A stretch of 7,289 bases of DNA, from contig DNIF01000073.1 in assembly GCA_003485715.1 (NCBI GenBank), forward strand, positions 1-7,289, in the 5' to 3' direction. Made by a program: the position numbers and the translations under genes. Positions 6,761 to 7,289 of the stretch are shown piece by piece. A model generated the notes under the pieces. The model made no database searches and was not told where the DNA came from. It worked only from the letters and a program-made list of their open reading frames with translations. Numbering within the stretch: the first letter of the stretch is position 1; every line of letters begins with the position of its first letter. The DNA is from Gammaproteobacteria bacterium. GTDB taxonomy: Bacteria; Pseudomonadota; Gammaproteobacteria; UBA7966.

Positions 6761-6774
6761 CGAACAGGCCGCGA

Positions 6775-7289
6775 TCAGGCCTTGCGACGACGCGACAGCG
6801 ACAGGCCCGCCAGGCCGGACGCGAACAGCCACACGGCGGCCGGCACCGGGATCGGCTGCAGCATGGTGCCGGTGGGTGTGAGCGAGCCGTTCAGGTTGCC
6901 GATGAGGATGGCCGTGTCGATCCCGCCATCGGTGACGTCCGCGACCAGGAAGTCCAGCGTGATCGGGCTGCCCGGCTGCTCGAGGAGGATCGAGAGCGTC
7001 AGCGACGGGTAGTCGAGCACGTTGCCCTGCGGGTAGATGTTGGTGCCGAAGCCGAAACCGGATCCGGCGCCCGCGGCCCAGGGGTGGAACTGGTTGAAGG
7101 GGGTATTGGCCAACTGCCAGTGGTACACGCCATTGACGAAGATGCCGACGCGATCGGTGGTGATGCCGAGTTCGTTGGTGCCGAAGGCGAAGTCGAAGTT
7201 GAGGTAATTGGTCGCGAGGCCCGGGTCGATCAAGAGCGACAGGCGCGCGGTATCGAAGAAGCCACTGCCGCCGCCCGGGATCTGGGCGA
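6775..7289 (-). CDS. PEP-CTERM/VPxxA-CTERM type exported protein, C-terminal part
   Basis: The frame is open to the right edge, so the N-terminus with the expected signal peptide lies outside; 171 residues are visible. The last 25 residues have the tripartite exosortase sorting signal: the short motif PVPAAVWLF, a hydrophobic stretch ASGLAGLSLS, and the basic end RRRKA. Such proteins are secreted, cleaved by an exosortase of the EpsH family and moved to the envelope or matrix. The visible body has few charges, much Gly, Asn, Thr and aromatic residues, and alternating hydrophobic stretches (YLNFDFAFGTNE, VGIFVNGVYHWQL, LTLSILLEQP, ITLDFLVADVTDGG). This suggests an extracellular beta-sandwich like the choice-of-anchor domains often found in this class; that part is inference. 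Its ligand or role is unknown. An intrinsic terminator follows directly. Confidence 0.88.
   Translation of the reverse strand, partial: AQIPGGGSGFFDTARLSLLIDPGLATNYLNFDFAFGTNELGITTDRVGIFVNGVYHWQLANTPFNQFHPWAAGAGSGFGFGTNIYPQGNVLDYPSLTLSILLEQPGSPITLDFLVADVTDGGIDTAILIGNLNGSLTPTGTMLQPIPVPAAVWLFASGLAGLSLSRRRKA

Larger units (their letters stand above)
6460..6774. other. Intergenic region between the Smr and PEP-CTERM type genes
   Basis: No credible gene in 315 bases. From left to right it holds the Smr gene leader and its candidate promoter; a hairpin with GCCTGCC (6597-6603) against GGCAGGC (6618-6624), extended by three further pairs past a bulged G; a decayed dRS3-like repeat; and the intrinsic terminator of the PEP-CTERM type gene. 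The open frame that crosses it on the - strand reads MPAQAGIQ only because of the repeat. Confidence 0.6.

Noticed and set aside
6509..6832. A - strand frame containing MPAQAGIQ as a small protein
   Set aside because: This peptide is the usual translation artefact of the dRS3-like repeat; the frame also crosses a terminator and the end of the PEP-CTERM type gene.

Overview
The window is GC-rich and reads as a chromosomal segment of a gammaproteobacterium. The order pyrG-kdsA-eno-ftsB-ispD-ispF is the arrangement known from Pseudomonas and related gammaproteobacteria. A PEP-CTERM/VPxxA-CTERM type surface protein at the right end points to a lineage with an exosortase system, as in many Chromatiales-like bacteria. 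That placement is an inference from gene order and motifs, not from a phylogeny.

Left part (1-4943, all + strand): a housekeeping operon. It holds the C-terminal two thirds of CTP synthase (pyrG, cut by the window edge), KDO-8-phosphate synthase (kdsA, with the four ligand residues of the metal-dependent class), enolase (eno), the divisome protein FtsB, and the MEP-pathway enzymes IspD and IspF. Junctions are tight: pyrG and kdsA share one base, eno and ftsB are 18 bases apart, and ispD starts at or just after the ftsB stop. CTP links several of the products. PyrG makes it, IspD consumes it to make CDP-ME, and IspF releases CMP. KdsA uses phosphoenolpyruvate, the product of enolase.

The operon is interrupted only between ispD and ispF. 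There a dRS3-like inverted repeat of the type whose translation reads PAQAGIQ sits across the 3' end of ispD and supplies its stop codon. It is followed by four 18-bp tandem units grown from the right flank of the repeat, and then by a perfect 10-bp-stem hairpin just ahead of the strong ispF ribosome binding site.

Right part (4900-7289, genes on the - strand): an unidentified protein with two predicted membrane segments and a C-terminal helical region that looks like a degenerate HPt domain, overlapping ispF tail to tail; a gap with paired 11-bp direct repeats; an Smr-domain protein of the SmrA/SmrB type with its own plausible promoter; a 315-bp intergenic stretch with a second, decayed dRS3-like repeat and a clear intrinsic terminator; and the 3' end of a PEP-CTERM type exported protein that runs off the window.

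I found no CRISPR array, transposase, tRNA or rRNA, and no defence or toxin system. The points most worth a second look are the repeat that rewrites the IspD C-terminus, its 18-bp tandem expansion, the unknown membrane protein, and the direct repeats upstream of it.
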